Source of the DNA: Micrasema longulum
Lineage: Eukaryota > Arthropoda > Insecta > Trichoptera > Brachycentridae
Assembly (NCBI GenBank): GCA_022494885.1
Contig: JAGVSM010003423.1
Span: 124,001 to 188,000, forward strand
DNA: 64,000 nt
Direction of reading: 5' to 3'
Part shown: positions 23,401 through 38,400 of the stretch, piece by piece
Layout of the letters: every line of letters begins with the position of its first letter
Position numbering within the stretch: the first letter of the stretch is position 1
Made by a program: the position numbers and the translations under genes
Notes under the pieces: generated by a model
What the model saw: only the letters and a program-made list of their open reading frames with translations
Databases searched by the model: none
What the model was told of the DNA's origin: nothing

Positions 23401-26400
23401 TTGAGAATTAGAACTACTTGTATCTGGTAAAGCTGTTAGGAATATTTTCTTTTAATTTTTAAATTTATTTTCATTAATTCAATTTATTTCCACATAATAA
23501 ACAATGGATAATAATAAAAATAATGTGACCTCACCGGGGTTACCCGCGCCGAGGACATTTTATTTTATTTTGTACTGCAAAAATGTACTTTAAAAAAAAA
23601 AATCAACGCCGTATTTTGGCACTAAACTAATCTGAAATGCCCAAATAAACGAATTGGTAAATTTGATCACCTGCAAGAAGGTACATAACGCCAGTTACCA
23701 GCACGGCACTAATCTGGTGTTTGCAAATCCCAAAAGCTCCAACCAACGCTGCACTTCCCAGTACTATGAGGCAAACCAGCGAACACGAGATGGATAAGTT
23801 TTGCATTCCTGAAACCAAAAAAAATCAGCCTTCAAATACAGTTATTATTTATTTAAAAACAAATTTTATCGTTCTAATAATTTACCAAAATATTTCGTTT
23901 TGGGGGAGCATTTACATAACAATACTTATCCATAGAAAAAATAATTATTATTTAAATAGGGAAAGCAGTTTTTAAAAACTTCCACTATATCATTAACTCT
24001 TGTGTGGCTGTGATGTCACACTAGCCGACATAGGACACCAGACTTGATATATCTCTCTTATTTTTTGAAATGATGAATTCGTATTTTTTGTAATCTCCAA
24101 ATGGACATTTTCACACCGGATTTGGAAAGTGAATTTTGTACAACTATGCTGGATGTTAATACAAAAAAATATTTATCCTCGCTACGCGAAAAAAAAGTGT
24201 CCGCTAATTCATCAACACAAATGTATAAGAAAGAGCACGAAGATAGAACTCATCACAAGGAAAACAGAAACGCTGTTCTATGGCAGGTGTAAGTGTGAAA
24301 GAGACAAAAACAAAAGTAAGTAAAGTGTAAAATAGATTCAGATTTCAGCCGGTTGATAACAGTGATGGGAAACGCACGCGCGTAATCTGAGCGGCGTATT
24401 TATGATTATTAATTTATTTTACTATAACAGGGCTAAATTATATGTTTATTTGCACAAATAATGGAAGAGGGATTATTAAACAGTATGTCTCCATGTTTTT
24501 TTTTAAATTTTTGAACTTTAAATTATTCCGTCTTTTACTTGTGGTAACACGATGTTACATCACCGTGCGCAAAGGGATTATTTATCACAGTCTTTTAAGA
24601 GTTAAAACGCCGTATTTAGAACAGCAATTCGGACAATTGTTTCGCCCTATTAGGGCATCCTAAAACTAGTGTTCCTTCATTCGATTGAAAATTCTGTAAC
24701 AATCCGAAACTCTTAAAGTTGAGGGTCAGTGCTATGCAAGCTCCTGACTTTACTGCGACCTGTGAAGTTCTTTTGTGAGGAGACATCGTATTTAGGTCTA
24801 GATAATAAAAAAAAATTACTAAATAAACGAGTACAGACTCGCGTATTTCACTATAAAATCAAGTTTAAAAGTGCTTGTAAATTGAAAAATAATATAAAAC
24901 GTACTTTCTTCTATCCACAAAAAATAAATAATATGTTGTTTTATAACACAAAGAAAAGAAATATAGAATAACGCCGCGGCGAAATAATAAAATATAAACA
25001 ATATTATAACAATTAACATTCAAATTTATTTCAACAGAGAGGGAAAACCTTTGTGAGAAGGAAATATGGAAGTCTAGGCATTAACAAGGCTTATGACCTG
25101 TCATTGGCTGGTTTAAGTGGCCATTTTACACACTGTGTAACATTCACCATTCTGCGCATATTTGAACATCCACATTTCCTCAACTTTTACATCTGTTGAC
25201 TTTTGTGAAGTAAAAGAGCTGAAACCTTTATCACGTGGGTGAGATTCATCCGGCTGAACCAAATTACCTACTAGGCAACGCCTGACAACAATTTTCCAAT
25301 TTTTATACTTCTTCTTTTACCAGGTAGTTAATTCAACAATGGTTGAGTATGTCCAAATGCCTAGACTTCCATATTCCCTTCTAAAAAATGTTTTCCCTCC
25401 CTGTTGAAATTAATTTGAATATGAATAAGGGAGGAAATCCAGCCAGTCTGCAAGCATTTGGACATACTCAAACATTGTTGTAATACTTTACACCCTAATG
25501 TATACCCTCATACACACACCCTGACCCACCCTCACCCTCTTTCTCTCACACACAATTTAGGGCATTGGAAGCAAAGATAGCAACCTCCAAAATGTCATTG
25601 TCATGTCATTCTGTAGTTTATCAACTTTATTTTATAAAAATCATGAGTTGAGTTGCAAATGTAGTTTTAAATCATACTTCTGATGGTTTGAAAATAGTGT
25701 TTGGAAGCAAACATAGCAATATCCATCAGCCATTTTATTCGACCAATGACAGGCATGAGATTTAATTTTTTTAAATGGCCGTGCCATACAAATATTAAGA
25801 AAGTTTTTAGAATTCGTGTTTCTATTAAAGCTAATTTATTAGTATCTTAAAGTTTAAGTTCAGTGAAAATAACATTTCTAGCATGAAGTGAAACTTAGGC
25901 ATTATAGTCCTTAAAATATAGCTTGATAATAATGACTTTAATTAGTGATGGGAAATTACTGATCACTGATCAAATCGATTTTATCAGTTATTTTATGCAA
26001 TCATGAAACTCTGTTTCCGAAAATTGATATAAAAAACGCAAAAACAAGCCTATTATAGTGTGTTTAACACAATTATTTACCAAAAAATGAGACATTTATA
26101 CTTTTTTCATTAACAACATCAAAGGAATTATTTTTTTATTCGATCAATTAACATTGATCAATTTGTCCCATCTCTAACGTTTTTGCAAAATGATGTAACC
26201 TTGTAAGAACGTCGTTAATAATTAGGTTTATTTTAGATTTCTTTTAGTTTTAAAGCTGATTTTATATATTAATGGTGATTTATGTTTCACGCATTGTATT
26301 AAAAAAATAAATTAACACGCCACATACAAATGATTTTTCATGTGTCAATATAAATAACTCCTTTGACGTTACTACAAAAGTTATGTCGTCACTTTTTCTG

Positions 26401-29400
26401 AAAACTGTCATTCTAATCATGTTACATTTTAAGGACTATAGTGTACATGTACATTTGAATAAACTCTCTTAAAAATCGAAGAATAATGTTGGACCAGTTA
26501 TTTATATTCAAATTAATAAATAATTAAATTGATTCTCCTAACCTACTAGAAAGACTTCCATTCCGTGTGCCATCTATACCGACAAGACGAAATTTTCTGT
26601 TTTACACAGAAAACGCGTCAACAAACTATTTGAAACTATTTACAATACCTAGAATATGCGACCAATATAGCAATATATTTACCGAGGCTAATATTTTTTG
26701 TGACAATGTATGTAAATTTAGGTCAACAATTATAGACATTTTGAGAGAAGCAGACATATAACTTTATTATTATTATTATATAAATATTTTTTCATTTCGT
26801 TTCTTTTACATTTATTATATTGAACATAGGTAATTTAAATTATTGTATTAAGTAAAAAAATTTTTGGTGTGTGCATGAGTGTCTGCATTTTATTTAAAAT
26901 GAATGAAACGAATGAAACGAACGAAACGAACGAAACGAACGAAACGAACGAAACGAACGAAACGAACGAAACGAACGAAACGAACGAAACGAACGAAACG
27001 AACGAAACGAACGAAACGAACGAAACGAACGAAACTAACGAAACGAACGAAACGAACGAAACGAACGAAACGAACGAAACGAACGAAACGAACGAAACGA
27101 ACGAAACGAACGAAACGAATGAAACGAACGAAACGAACGAAACGAACGAAACGAACGAAACGAACGAAACGAACGAAACGAACGAAACGAACGAAACGAA
27201 CGAAACGAACGAAACGAACGAAACGAACGAAACGAACGAAACGAACGAAACGAACGAAACGAACGAAACGAACAAAACGAATGAAACGAATGAAATTTCG
27301 TGGTGTCGAAAATTTTACTAATTCCTCGTGTCCTGGTATTTCATCAAGATTACGAAACAAATTCGTTCGGAATTCTTCACCTCGATGCGTTGTATGCCCG
27401 GCTCTCGGAGCACGGAAACGGAGAGCGTCTTAACGCGCTTCTGGTACTTAACCGGTTAAATTAAGCTTTCAAGATTTTTTGTAGCAAATTATATCAAAAA
27501 AATAATTTGTACAAATATTAAATATCTTACTGTGTTGCCAGTCACTCCTGGGCTCCTCCCCGCGGGCTCCCTCAGTGCCCCCCGCCAGGTAGTTGACACA
27601 GGAGTGGGCCTTCGGGAACCCCACGCGAGACAGTAACATTATCTCCTCATCTACAATGGAAATGTAATATTTTTAACTTAATCACAACCGTCTGAGTAGT
27701 AGCGTATCATAATAGGGAAATAAAATATTTTTTGTACATTTTTAAAGTGATAAAGGTCTATGAAGTACTGACTGGTAAAAAAAAAAATTTTGCTAATTAT
27801 TAGTACCATAAAAGTTACTTTTAAATTTGTAATTTTGTATTCCCGCAAAAACGGTCATTACATTGGCCACGCCCCTAATATGTCACGATTCATGTTTATT
27901 TGTTCCTGGCCACTGAAATTTATTCATAACAATATCACGAATCTTGACGTCACAACAACCAAGGCCAAACACGTCGCATCTTTCTAGCAACGTATTTTTA
28001 TTAAATTTCTTTTTTACATTGATGTATGAAAACATTTCTCCACAGTATCCATATTGATTTTGAAAATACAATTAATTATTCATAATCTATTTCATATATT
28101 TTTATCGGTATTCGTAGTATGTGATATTTACCTATTATGTATACCGCTGAAGAGGGTACTAGATATATTTCTATTTTCATAGTACCCATAAGTCAATGAA
28201 ATTTAATAATTTATCATCATTATTCGTCATCTTTCGACACCCAATAGTACATAGAGCACTGCATTTGTAAACCGAACGCAGAATATTCCGACCATCTGTT
28301 ACGTCGAGGTAAGGTGATCAATCCCGTGCTTCAGATACTAATTGCAGTTTGAACAAACTTCAAAATCAACGTCCGCTCTGCCAGGAATCGAACCTAGGAC
28401 CTTGAGAATGGTACGCGTGCGCGCCGACCAGTACGCAACGAGGCAGATATACCTCCACCCGATTACCTTATTCGGGATTTTTACCCGAGAGCAGCCATCG
28501 AGTCGGAAACGCTCGTCGATGATTTTGGTTTTTTTTCATACACAGAACTGAATTCTTCATCCTCATGGCCACAGAAACAGGTGAATTAATTATCATCATA
28601 TGCATTTTTTCAAAACATGGTGTTTTTTTTTTTTACCTGTTATGTTTGAAGCAAACGTTTTTTTATCTAGATAAATTGAAAAGAATAAACGTGATTATTT
28701 CGACCTGATAGAGAGACGCAGAGAGTCCAGATGCCTCCGTTCATGGGAACGAGAAAGGTGTTTCTCAATATTCTTTCTTGTTGGTTCTTGTCCATTACCT
28801 AAAAAAAGACAATATGAATAAATGAACTAAAACGATGCTTACTAGTCGATTAAACAATTCAACAATCATTTTATGGTAGTACCTAAACATGTATACGTTT
28901 TTTTTACAATTATACAAAAGAGTTCTAAAATGCATCTATTTATTTATTTAACTTTTTGTACATAATGTTATTTGTACATAGGCGGGCTTATTGCCAAATG
29001 AAAATTTCTTCCAACCAACCAATAAAATAAAAGTTTTATTTTTATAATTCAAGTTACGGAACATATTCAATATAAGAAAAAAAGATTAAAAAGCTAAAGA
29101 TATATAAAAATAGAAATAAACGTATTTGTTTATAAATTACCTTAAATCAAAACTATTACTCAATGGGAAAAGGAAAAAAAAGAGGAAAGGGGAAAAAGGA
29201 AAAGAGGAGAGATTAAGGAAGAGAAAGGAGATGTTTCTTCAGACGTGATTTAAACAGAGATAATGTAGTAACATCTTTGATGGTGGATGGGAGATGATTC
29301 CACAGTCGAGCCGCATGGACACTATATGAGTTTGAGAAGAAAGAGGAATTGTGTATGGGTATTAAGAGAGTGCCTTGAGAATGAGAACGAAGAGGTAAAC

Positions 29401-32400
29401 CATGAACTGATAAGCGTTGAAATTTTTCACGCAGGTATATAGGAGCGTTAGGACTATGAAGTACATTGAACAGAAGTGAGAGGGAGTGATAGTCTCTCCG
29501 CTGTCTAATTTTGAGCCATCTAGGCGCGCTGCCTGGTTTAAAACGCCACTAAGGTTAAACCATATTTGTTTTGGCTTTAAGGCAGCAATACTATATAGGC
29601 CCGAGGATATATGACCTTATCCCAGATTCATGGAAGTTGGTGGGATTGCCAGGCCGAGGAAGGTGTTAGCTGCATTTTTAATATGTACAGGTCGAAGGGG
29701 GTCAGAGAAATTGTTGTCCGATGTAGAAGGACGTAAGCTGATTTCTGGTTTTACCGGTATTTTTTATTTTTTTATTTTATTAACATAAACGGCAAATCTG
29801 CTTTTTACAAAAATTTATCATATAAACATATTTAAGAAATAAGTAAATAAGTAAATAAGAAGGTACATAATAAATATATCATGATCATACATGGGCATAT
29901 TATTATGTGTACTCAAATAAAAATAATAAAATATTAATATTTTTTTATATTATATTATAAAATACATTATTTACTTCCTTAGAACGGGGAAACTATCCCT
30001 AGTTAGGCAGTTTAGATGATTCACCAGCAAAAATTAAAAAATGTGAATGTATACCTTTACTACTCAATAAATCTATTTTATAAATAGCAAGAGGCAAAAT
30101 TAGCAGTTCACAGCGGAGTCCTGGTCCCGACCCTGATGTGTGGGAGCGAAGTATGGACTTGGAAAAACAGGGATGAAAGTAGGCTGAATGCTGTCAAAAT
30201 GCAATCTCTCAGGCGAATGTGTGGTAAAACTATGTACACTAGATGCACAAATGTTGAGATCCGTACCTTATGTAAGGCTGAGACAAACATTATCGACAAA
30301 ATCAAGAGAAGAGCTCTGCGATGGTTTGGACGTGTAGAACGAATGGACAGCGAAAGAACGGCTAAGAATATTTACAATGCGAATGTTGATGGATGCAGAA
30401 AAAGAGGAAGACCGAGAAAAACATGACATGGCCAAATCCAACAAATACTTGAAGATGGACATGACAAAAGTCGGAATAATCGTCGCGCGTGCATGAGAAG
30501 ATGTATGAATGTAGAGAAAGCGAGATCTGTATGCAAAGATAGAGTGATGTGGCGTTCAATCCTCCCTGCCTACCCTTACGGGAAACGGCGTGATGGTTTG
30601 TTGTTGTTGTTGAATAATTCAATGTAAATTGCTCTAGTAAATATGTAAAAAAATAATTTACATATAATTTTAATATCACTAATTTTCGAATAACTAATCA
30701 AAAAACTTAGATTTTTTTTTTTAAAACCCTAAGGAAACTCATCATGCTCGTAGTAGGGGCAGTAAAGGGCACATGCCTAATATTGCATTTATGGCTACAA
30801 TTTCAATCACTTCGATAATTTGCGTGTGTGTTACATGACCATCCAAATGCAGCAACACACGATTGCTGAGCGAAGCACTAGAAAATCGGGTAAACAGATT
30901 GAGCTTGTTCAAAAACATCATTACATTCTGCTGTGGTTTTAAAGATCAAGGGTTTAAAATAACTGACGGGTTTACGTGACGCTCCAATGTGGTCTACAAT
31001 ACGCTGTATAGTTGTGCTGCTTTTCCAAACCCTGCTGTTTTGTTTGAAACTGCATATATGACCTCTTTTCCGCTTTCTCCCGATTAGTCTTTTGTAGATT
31101 TTCCTTATATTTATATTCATACCGTATTAATAAAATCTAAAACAAATAAGTATAATATCTTCATTAATCAAATGAGTAAAGTGCACGGGGCATGATGGGA
31201 TACCCCATTAGGGATATAATGAGGTACTCTGTACCCGTGTCCCCGTGGTCCCCCTATCTTTAGTAAAGCTCAAATTTACATTAATATAATACATTGATTT
31301 TTTACCAGAAGAAGTCCTCCTCAGAACAGGTTTTCCTAGTAAGGAGGACTATTAGAAAGAAATACAAGAAATAGGGGCACAACGGGGACACGGGTACAAA
31401 GTACATCATTATACCCCTAATGGGGTATCTCATTGTGCCCCGTACACTTTACTCATTTGATTAAGGAAGGTATATGACCTATTTGTTTTAGGTAATAATA
31501 CGGTACAAATACAAATAAAATATAAGAAAAAATCTACGAAAGGTAACTGATTGGGAGAAAGCGTAAAAGATGCCATATATGCAGTTTTAAACGAAACAAC
31601 AGGGTTCGGAAAAGTAGCACAACTATACAGCGTATCACAGACCACATTGGAGCGTCGCGTGAACCCGTCGATTATTTTAAAGTCATATTGTAATGACGTT
31701 TCTGACCAAGCTCAATCAGTTTACCCGATTTTCTCGTTCTTCGCCGAGAAATCATGTATTGCTGCATTTGGATGGTCATATAACACACACGTAAAATATC
31801 GAAGTGATTGAAATTGCACCCACAAATGCAATATTAAGCATGTACCCCATACAGCCCCTACTACGGATATTATGTTTTGTGGATATGAGTTTTCTTGGGG
31901 TTGCTTGTCCTAAATATATGGCAAATTTTTGTTTAATGTATAGCAGAATTGTCATGATTAATAATAATTATCAAAAGTACATTTAACATTTTTTTATTGT
32001 TAGTTTACCTTAAAGTCCCCGTTATGACCCCCCCCCCTCCCCTAATACAATTAATTGTTTGATATCTTTAGTGATCTGGCAATATGTCGTACCTTATTTT
32101 TTTAGAGTTTTGCCTAAATACACAGTTATGAGGCAATTATGTAGGCCGCGTCGCCTCATTATACAAATAATTGTCACCATAAAATTTATTCAATACCCAT
32201 CAATATCAGAAAATAATAATTAAGACTTAAAATGAGTTCAAATCCACTTTTGTAAAATATGTTCTTTATATAATACGTGTTATTTCTAGATCACCGTCGA
32301 TGTGGAAAACTATTCTACGAGATAAAGAAGTCTCCATTATTTCCAAAAGTTTTGACGTTCCTAGTTAATTAATAGCGAAAATGGGTATTGTTATTTTATG

Positions 32401-35400
32401 AATAGTTTGAAAATGGAAACAATAGATACAATATGTGACCTTTCCTGAAAGCACCTATTCTGAATACGATAATGCATATTTTCTACTTCATAATAATACT
32501 AAAATCAATACATTTACGGCGTTTCTAACCCTTTGTGTGTTAGATATTATAAATTAACATCGTCAATACGACTCGCCATTATGTTCTGTGTACCTACTTA
32601 TCGTACGTCCAACGTAATATCAATATTTTATTAATTCATCTTAGTAAAAACACCAAGGAGGTCTTATATTTATTACATTAAAAATTATAAATACTTTTTA
32701 CCTTTATATACTTATTTATTAATATGATTTTTAAAATATAAGTTTTGTAATTTTACACCGCCCCTGCCCGCAAACTCGCGATCTAAAGTCAGTAAGATTT
32801 TTAAAAAGAAAACCCCGTACCCTTTTAAAACACGTTAAACATGGCCACCCGAAAACAGTAAATATATTACAACACATAATTGATTGGCTATTCTAAACAC
32901 GTGTTCACCTGATCCTGAACCTGAACTGTGACGTGTCAAAGTAGTTCTTTTTTATTCTTTTTTTTAAACATTTTCAAAAGACTTCGCGGTACAATTAAAA
33001 GCTTTATTTTTTTCCACGCGTAAGAAAACATTTTATGCATCCAATTTCTCGTAGCACTTAACTTCCTTAATTTCGAGACGGAATACAATATTATTGTAAA
33101 AACTTACGCTGAAACAAAACGCAAAGAATTTGATACAGGACGAATAGTGGTTATAGATGAAACATAAATTTATAGCATATAGAACGGTTCTTCTTCTTTA
33201 TTTCATTGGTAATAGTTCTGGGTAACTATTTGTTAATATTGTTAAGAATTGTTTTAAACTTCTTTATTGGTGTTTTTTTTTTCTTTTTTCATTTCTTTTC
33301 TTGAATTAATTTATAAGTACAAAATATTTATCTTCATAATTCTTTTAACATTATTATATATATTTATACATAAATATATACTATTTACCTAAGTATTAGT
33401 TTTAAAAAATAATACATATATTTTTAATTTTTTTTTTATGTTATTCAAAATTGTTTTCTTAGTTTTTTTTTAAACTGCTTCAAAGTATTTCTAATACCAA
33501 ATTATCTTTTTTTTATCGATAATTCTATAACTGGTAATATTTTATTCTTTTATATAGTTTATCTTTTTTAGACTTTCTTAATTTGTTAATTAATAATATT
33601 GTTTTAAATGCTCTGTATTACTTATAATTATGCTTACATGTATGTATATTTAATTGTATTTGTAACTAATATGTAAAAAGCTCTAAGTGCCGTTTATTTC
33701 AATAAAAGAAAATAAAAATAAAATAAAATAAATTAGCTTAAAATGAATATTAAGTGTCTTACAAAATATTATGATTGTTTCACGCCAAACTAATCAAGTA
33801 TATGAAAATTACCAGGCTCGATTCGCGTCAATGTAAACATAATTGCAACTACCCAGAAAACTTAAAAAAAGTACGTTCTATGAAACATGAAAATATTTTT
33901 TGCAAAAAAGACAAGTATTTCAATAATTTACCCACTTGAAAGTTTAATGCGTGGGACAAACATGAAACCATTCGTCGAAGCTGTAACTTTAAGTATAAGG
34001 TGTGTTAAGTTATCCCAATTTTTTTTAAATTAGCATTTGGTTATGTGAAAAAGAGTTCTTGTGCTTGGGATTAGGGGTAAAACTATTAACATGGACATAT
34101 TATTTTGAAAACATACCGTTTTAAAAAAAGAACAGAAAAGGATTTATTATACCGTAAAATGACGTAAATTAAATCGTTGCACGCTTGCAGTCATACTAAT
34201 AATTGCTTTGATAAATGAAAAAGTCTATTTCTTCATGCATTCCAGGGCAATATTTTTCAGTGAGAAATACATTGTTAATTCTTAAATTGTAAGAAATTAA
34301 ATTAATAAACAAATTTGTGAAATTGTAAATTATTAGTTTTAATTAAAAAAAATGTTTTGTTTTAGCCTTGTCAGAAACCTAATCCGGGATATCATACATA
34401 ATACATTTTAGGCACGACGAAGCGGACTAAATAAATTTATTCGAGGATTATGCTAAATACAAGACTAATAAAAATATGGACGTTCATGTTTAGGTAGATA
34501 CAAATAAGTAAAGCTGTTTTGACATCATGTCAATAACAAACGCAAGCATGAATTTAAATATTCGATTCATACTAGCTCGACCAAATTACACGAAAGGGAG
34601 TATTTTATGAGTTTCACCCTTGCGGAGTTTAATCTTCTTGTTGACCTGTCATATCATTTAAAACAAAAAAGAACGTGCGTTACAGTATTATCTATATATT
34701 AAAAAGCATATAATATTGTTTAAAGTTGAGTTTTTAAAAATCTAAAGCGTTTTCGTCAAAATAGGTCCCCTAATCGTACCTGATAGAGAATAGGTCATTG
34801 CATTGAAACACCAAATGCGGCGTATCTCAATCTTATGTTACACAAAGGTAAGGCGATCAATCTTACTCTTCCAAAATAAGTCCAGGGACAGTGAAATATT
34901 GAAGTGCAAAAACACGTTAAAATATATGCTCCAAGTAGACCATGCCAGAAATTAATGCTCGGACCCCTATCTCTGGGATGCTGGGAACACGGTAGGCAAA
35001 TGTGCCGACCACTACACTACGGTGTGAAATTTTCTCCACTCGATTCGTTGTTCTGATCGTCCAGGATTCTGGTTCTGTTTCACACCTTCAATTTTATTTA
35101 TCTGCCTAGACGAGGATTACAAAATATTCAACAACATTGAACAAAAATAATACAGTGAAAACTTCATTTTTTGTATTTATTATAAATGACTTATAAGTGA
35201 TCGACGATTAAAATTCATTCAATTATTTTATTATAACCAGGGAGATGAAAAAACTTTTAACTGCTTCAGAAAACATGCATTAGGTATAGAAATGTGACAA
35301 TATATCTGATTATTGTAGGCTCTGAACTCATTTTATAGAAGCGCTTTCGAAAATATTACAAAACCTTCAATCGATTCTTATATTATTTGTTAAGTCAGTT

Positions 35401-38400
35401 GACTTATATAGTGTTCATGTTTATTTTGTACCAATTGAAGTATTTGGAACAAGTAGAAAATCACAAATCGAGAGCTTTAAATATTGATTCACCTATAATT
35501 AAGTCTCTACGTACGATTTATTTCATATCACCGCTTCTAACCGAACAGCCCTTGGAGGTTAACTTGGCAATAAAACTGAACTATTTAACGTGTTTCGATA
35601 TTATTTTATCATTTCCACATCGAAATACATCCATTAGAAACACATTAGAAATGTGTTAGTACAGCAACTGATCAAGGCATTTCGACTTGAAATAGGTAGG
35701 TCCTTAACAATGTTTTCATATTTTCATAAAGCATGAAGCATGATTAATGTCTCATTGTTCTGTAAAATATAAAGGCACCCATAACATGTGATTTTTTTTA
35801 TGTAGTTATAAATATTTAAAAAAAAACTTTAACTACAACAGGCTGTTTTCATAAATCGAGAATTACGTAAAATATGTTTCAAAAATTTTGAGCGGATTTC
35901 TGCGATTCTAATGATGTAACCATATAATTAAGAATAGTCCAGAAACCGCATACGCGCATCAAACAGAAGGCGACTAAACTACTCATAAATCAGCAGGTTT
36001 ACATTTGGACCCATTAGTTCTTTGTTAACGTCGTTCAGTACGCAACTCCTGATTTGAATTAAATTATGCCGTGTTATGTCCTTTTAAAGTATGGAATACT
36101 GCTAGGATCTTAAAGAAACATGATGCAATTACATTTCATGTGTAATTAGCAAATAAATGTGTATGTAACAAATGCATTACTTAAAAATTGAATTATTTTT
36201 CCATCTGTCAGATTGTCGAAGAAACAAAATGAACATTTCGTTAGTGTTGAGAGGGTAGTAAATCGTTTTACCCTCTCGGATTAAACAACTCTATCGTGGA
36301 CATTTGACCGACATTATCTTTTACACATCAAATATTATTTGACATGATATAAAAATATTTGTTTTATTTTTTATTTTAAGTTTATTAATTCAATTACTTT
36401 ATTAAATAACCCTTTACTTATCTACTCTGTTGTGTCAATCAATATTTCCGCGTGCACAGTAAAATTTTAGAGAAATTAACTGATTGCTTTTTTTTACCTT
36501 ACATTTGTGTAACAATTATATTTTTCCCATCGTGCAACATTACGCGGCGGCATCACGAATACGCGCGGTGAAAGTGTGGCATAGTGGGGGAATTATTGGA
36601 CACAGTCCGATGTATTCAAATATGATTCTACGCTCCTTCTGGACTATTCTTAATTCTATGGTCAAAACAAAGGTGGAACGAAACCGCAGCAAGGAATTTA
36701 AAATCTTTGAGGAATCAATAAGTTTAAAAAAAAAAAATGTATGAAAATGTTAATCATAAAGAATAATTGTAATTCGTTTTAATCCGATTCTTATACAAGC
36801 AATTTTATAAAAGCGTGTAAGTGATTTTATCCAGTAAATTATTACATAAAAATAAAATTACATTATTTGATATAACAAGTTTTTTACTATTCATTTTATT
36901 TTGTAAATTACACGCTACTTACATTAAAACGAGGTCAACAAAAGAAATGTGTCCGACATGTAAATTATGGGAATAAGTCCTATATACAGAGTTGATAATA
37001 CGTAGTTAAATTATTGATGGCGAGTTTATTTAACATTTTTGGCAACATGCCGGTATTAGTAACAAAAAACGGTTAGTAACAATTGTGTATATATTTCACG
37101 TAAATAAATACATATTATATGTTATATTGAATAATTTGTTACAAATAAATTTAGATAATAATAATAATCATAGTTTATTAACAAAAATAACAATTAATTT
37201 ACCTACTATATACACACTTAGGTAATAGATTTCTCTGGATCATGTCTAGTCTGCCTAACTAGGTACTACCTGTTTTAAGGCAGACATTTTTATGCAAAAA
37301 AATAATTAATAACGTTATTACCTACGGGTTAATTTACTATACAGTTATACAATATGAATTTATTTTTTACGAATGTATTTTGAGTAAATTTTCCGATTTT
37401 TCTCGACCTAAACCCAGTAGCCATTTTTTTACAAATTTATTAAATTGAATCCGGGTCATGGTTTTGCAATCTTTTGGTAACATGTTGAACATTTTGGGCC
37501 CCAGAAATCTCAATTTTTTTTGCCCGAATTCAGAGTTTGTGATAGACCTCATGACCCATCCTCATGACCCATCCTCTAGTTTGACTTCTGGTAGTGTGGG
37601 AGTGTTCCTTTTGGGATTTGAAAAATATATAATTGCCTTATATCTAAGATCTCAAATTCCTCAAATAACTTGACGCTGGGGTACCTAAAGGACTTTTTAA
37701 AAATTATTTTAATGATTGATTTTTGAGCAGATTCGAGAGGTTTTAATATCGATTCATTAGTGCCTCCCCATCCTATTATGTCATAAGTTATAATTGAGTT
37801 ACATAAAATAAAATATAGTTGTTTTAGTTTTATTAGGTAGAAGATGTTACGTATCGACTTGAAGATATGGAAAAGTTTTCTAATTTTTTATGATGAATCA
37901 AAACTTTGGTCAGCCATTACTCAAAACGAATAACTGAGCAATCGATAAGAGGTGTACTAGTTAAAGCATTTGCCTTCCATGCTTGAGATCAGAGGTTCAA
38001 TCTCCGTTAGAGTCGACATGGATTTTTATTTTTAAATGTGATTTTCGCTTTATTTTTTTTATTTTAAATGAATAACCCGCTAGCCTCTATTTTGAGGCTT
38101 GTCAGCAGGTGGGATAGAGGGGATATGGAAGGAAGTACTGAAAAATACACCACCACCGTTCCCCCGTGGGGGTAGGCGGAGAGGATAGAACGCCGTATTA
38201 CTCTGTCTGTGCATACGGACCTCAGTTCCCCTACTTTCTTACGCCTTATCTTCGCAGTCGACATCTACGCCGTTTGTTACTGTTGTACTTTTAAATTTGT
38301 GAGAGAAATAAAGGAAAGTTTAATCAAAAGTATTTTTATGCATTTCGATTAACAAAACTGCCAAGTTCCAGTACCATTAAGACGATTCAACAGGTTATCG

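Noticed and set aside
26835..27433. Four long frames (NET, KRT, FVS, RFV repeats)
   Set aside because: They are translations of the stop-free 9-bp tandem repeat and have no independent coding evidence.
31201..31460. Regulatory element, because of the repeated CCCGTGTCCCCGT blocks
   Set aside because: They are better explained as the inner inverted repeats of the transposase palindrome.
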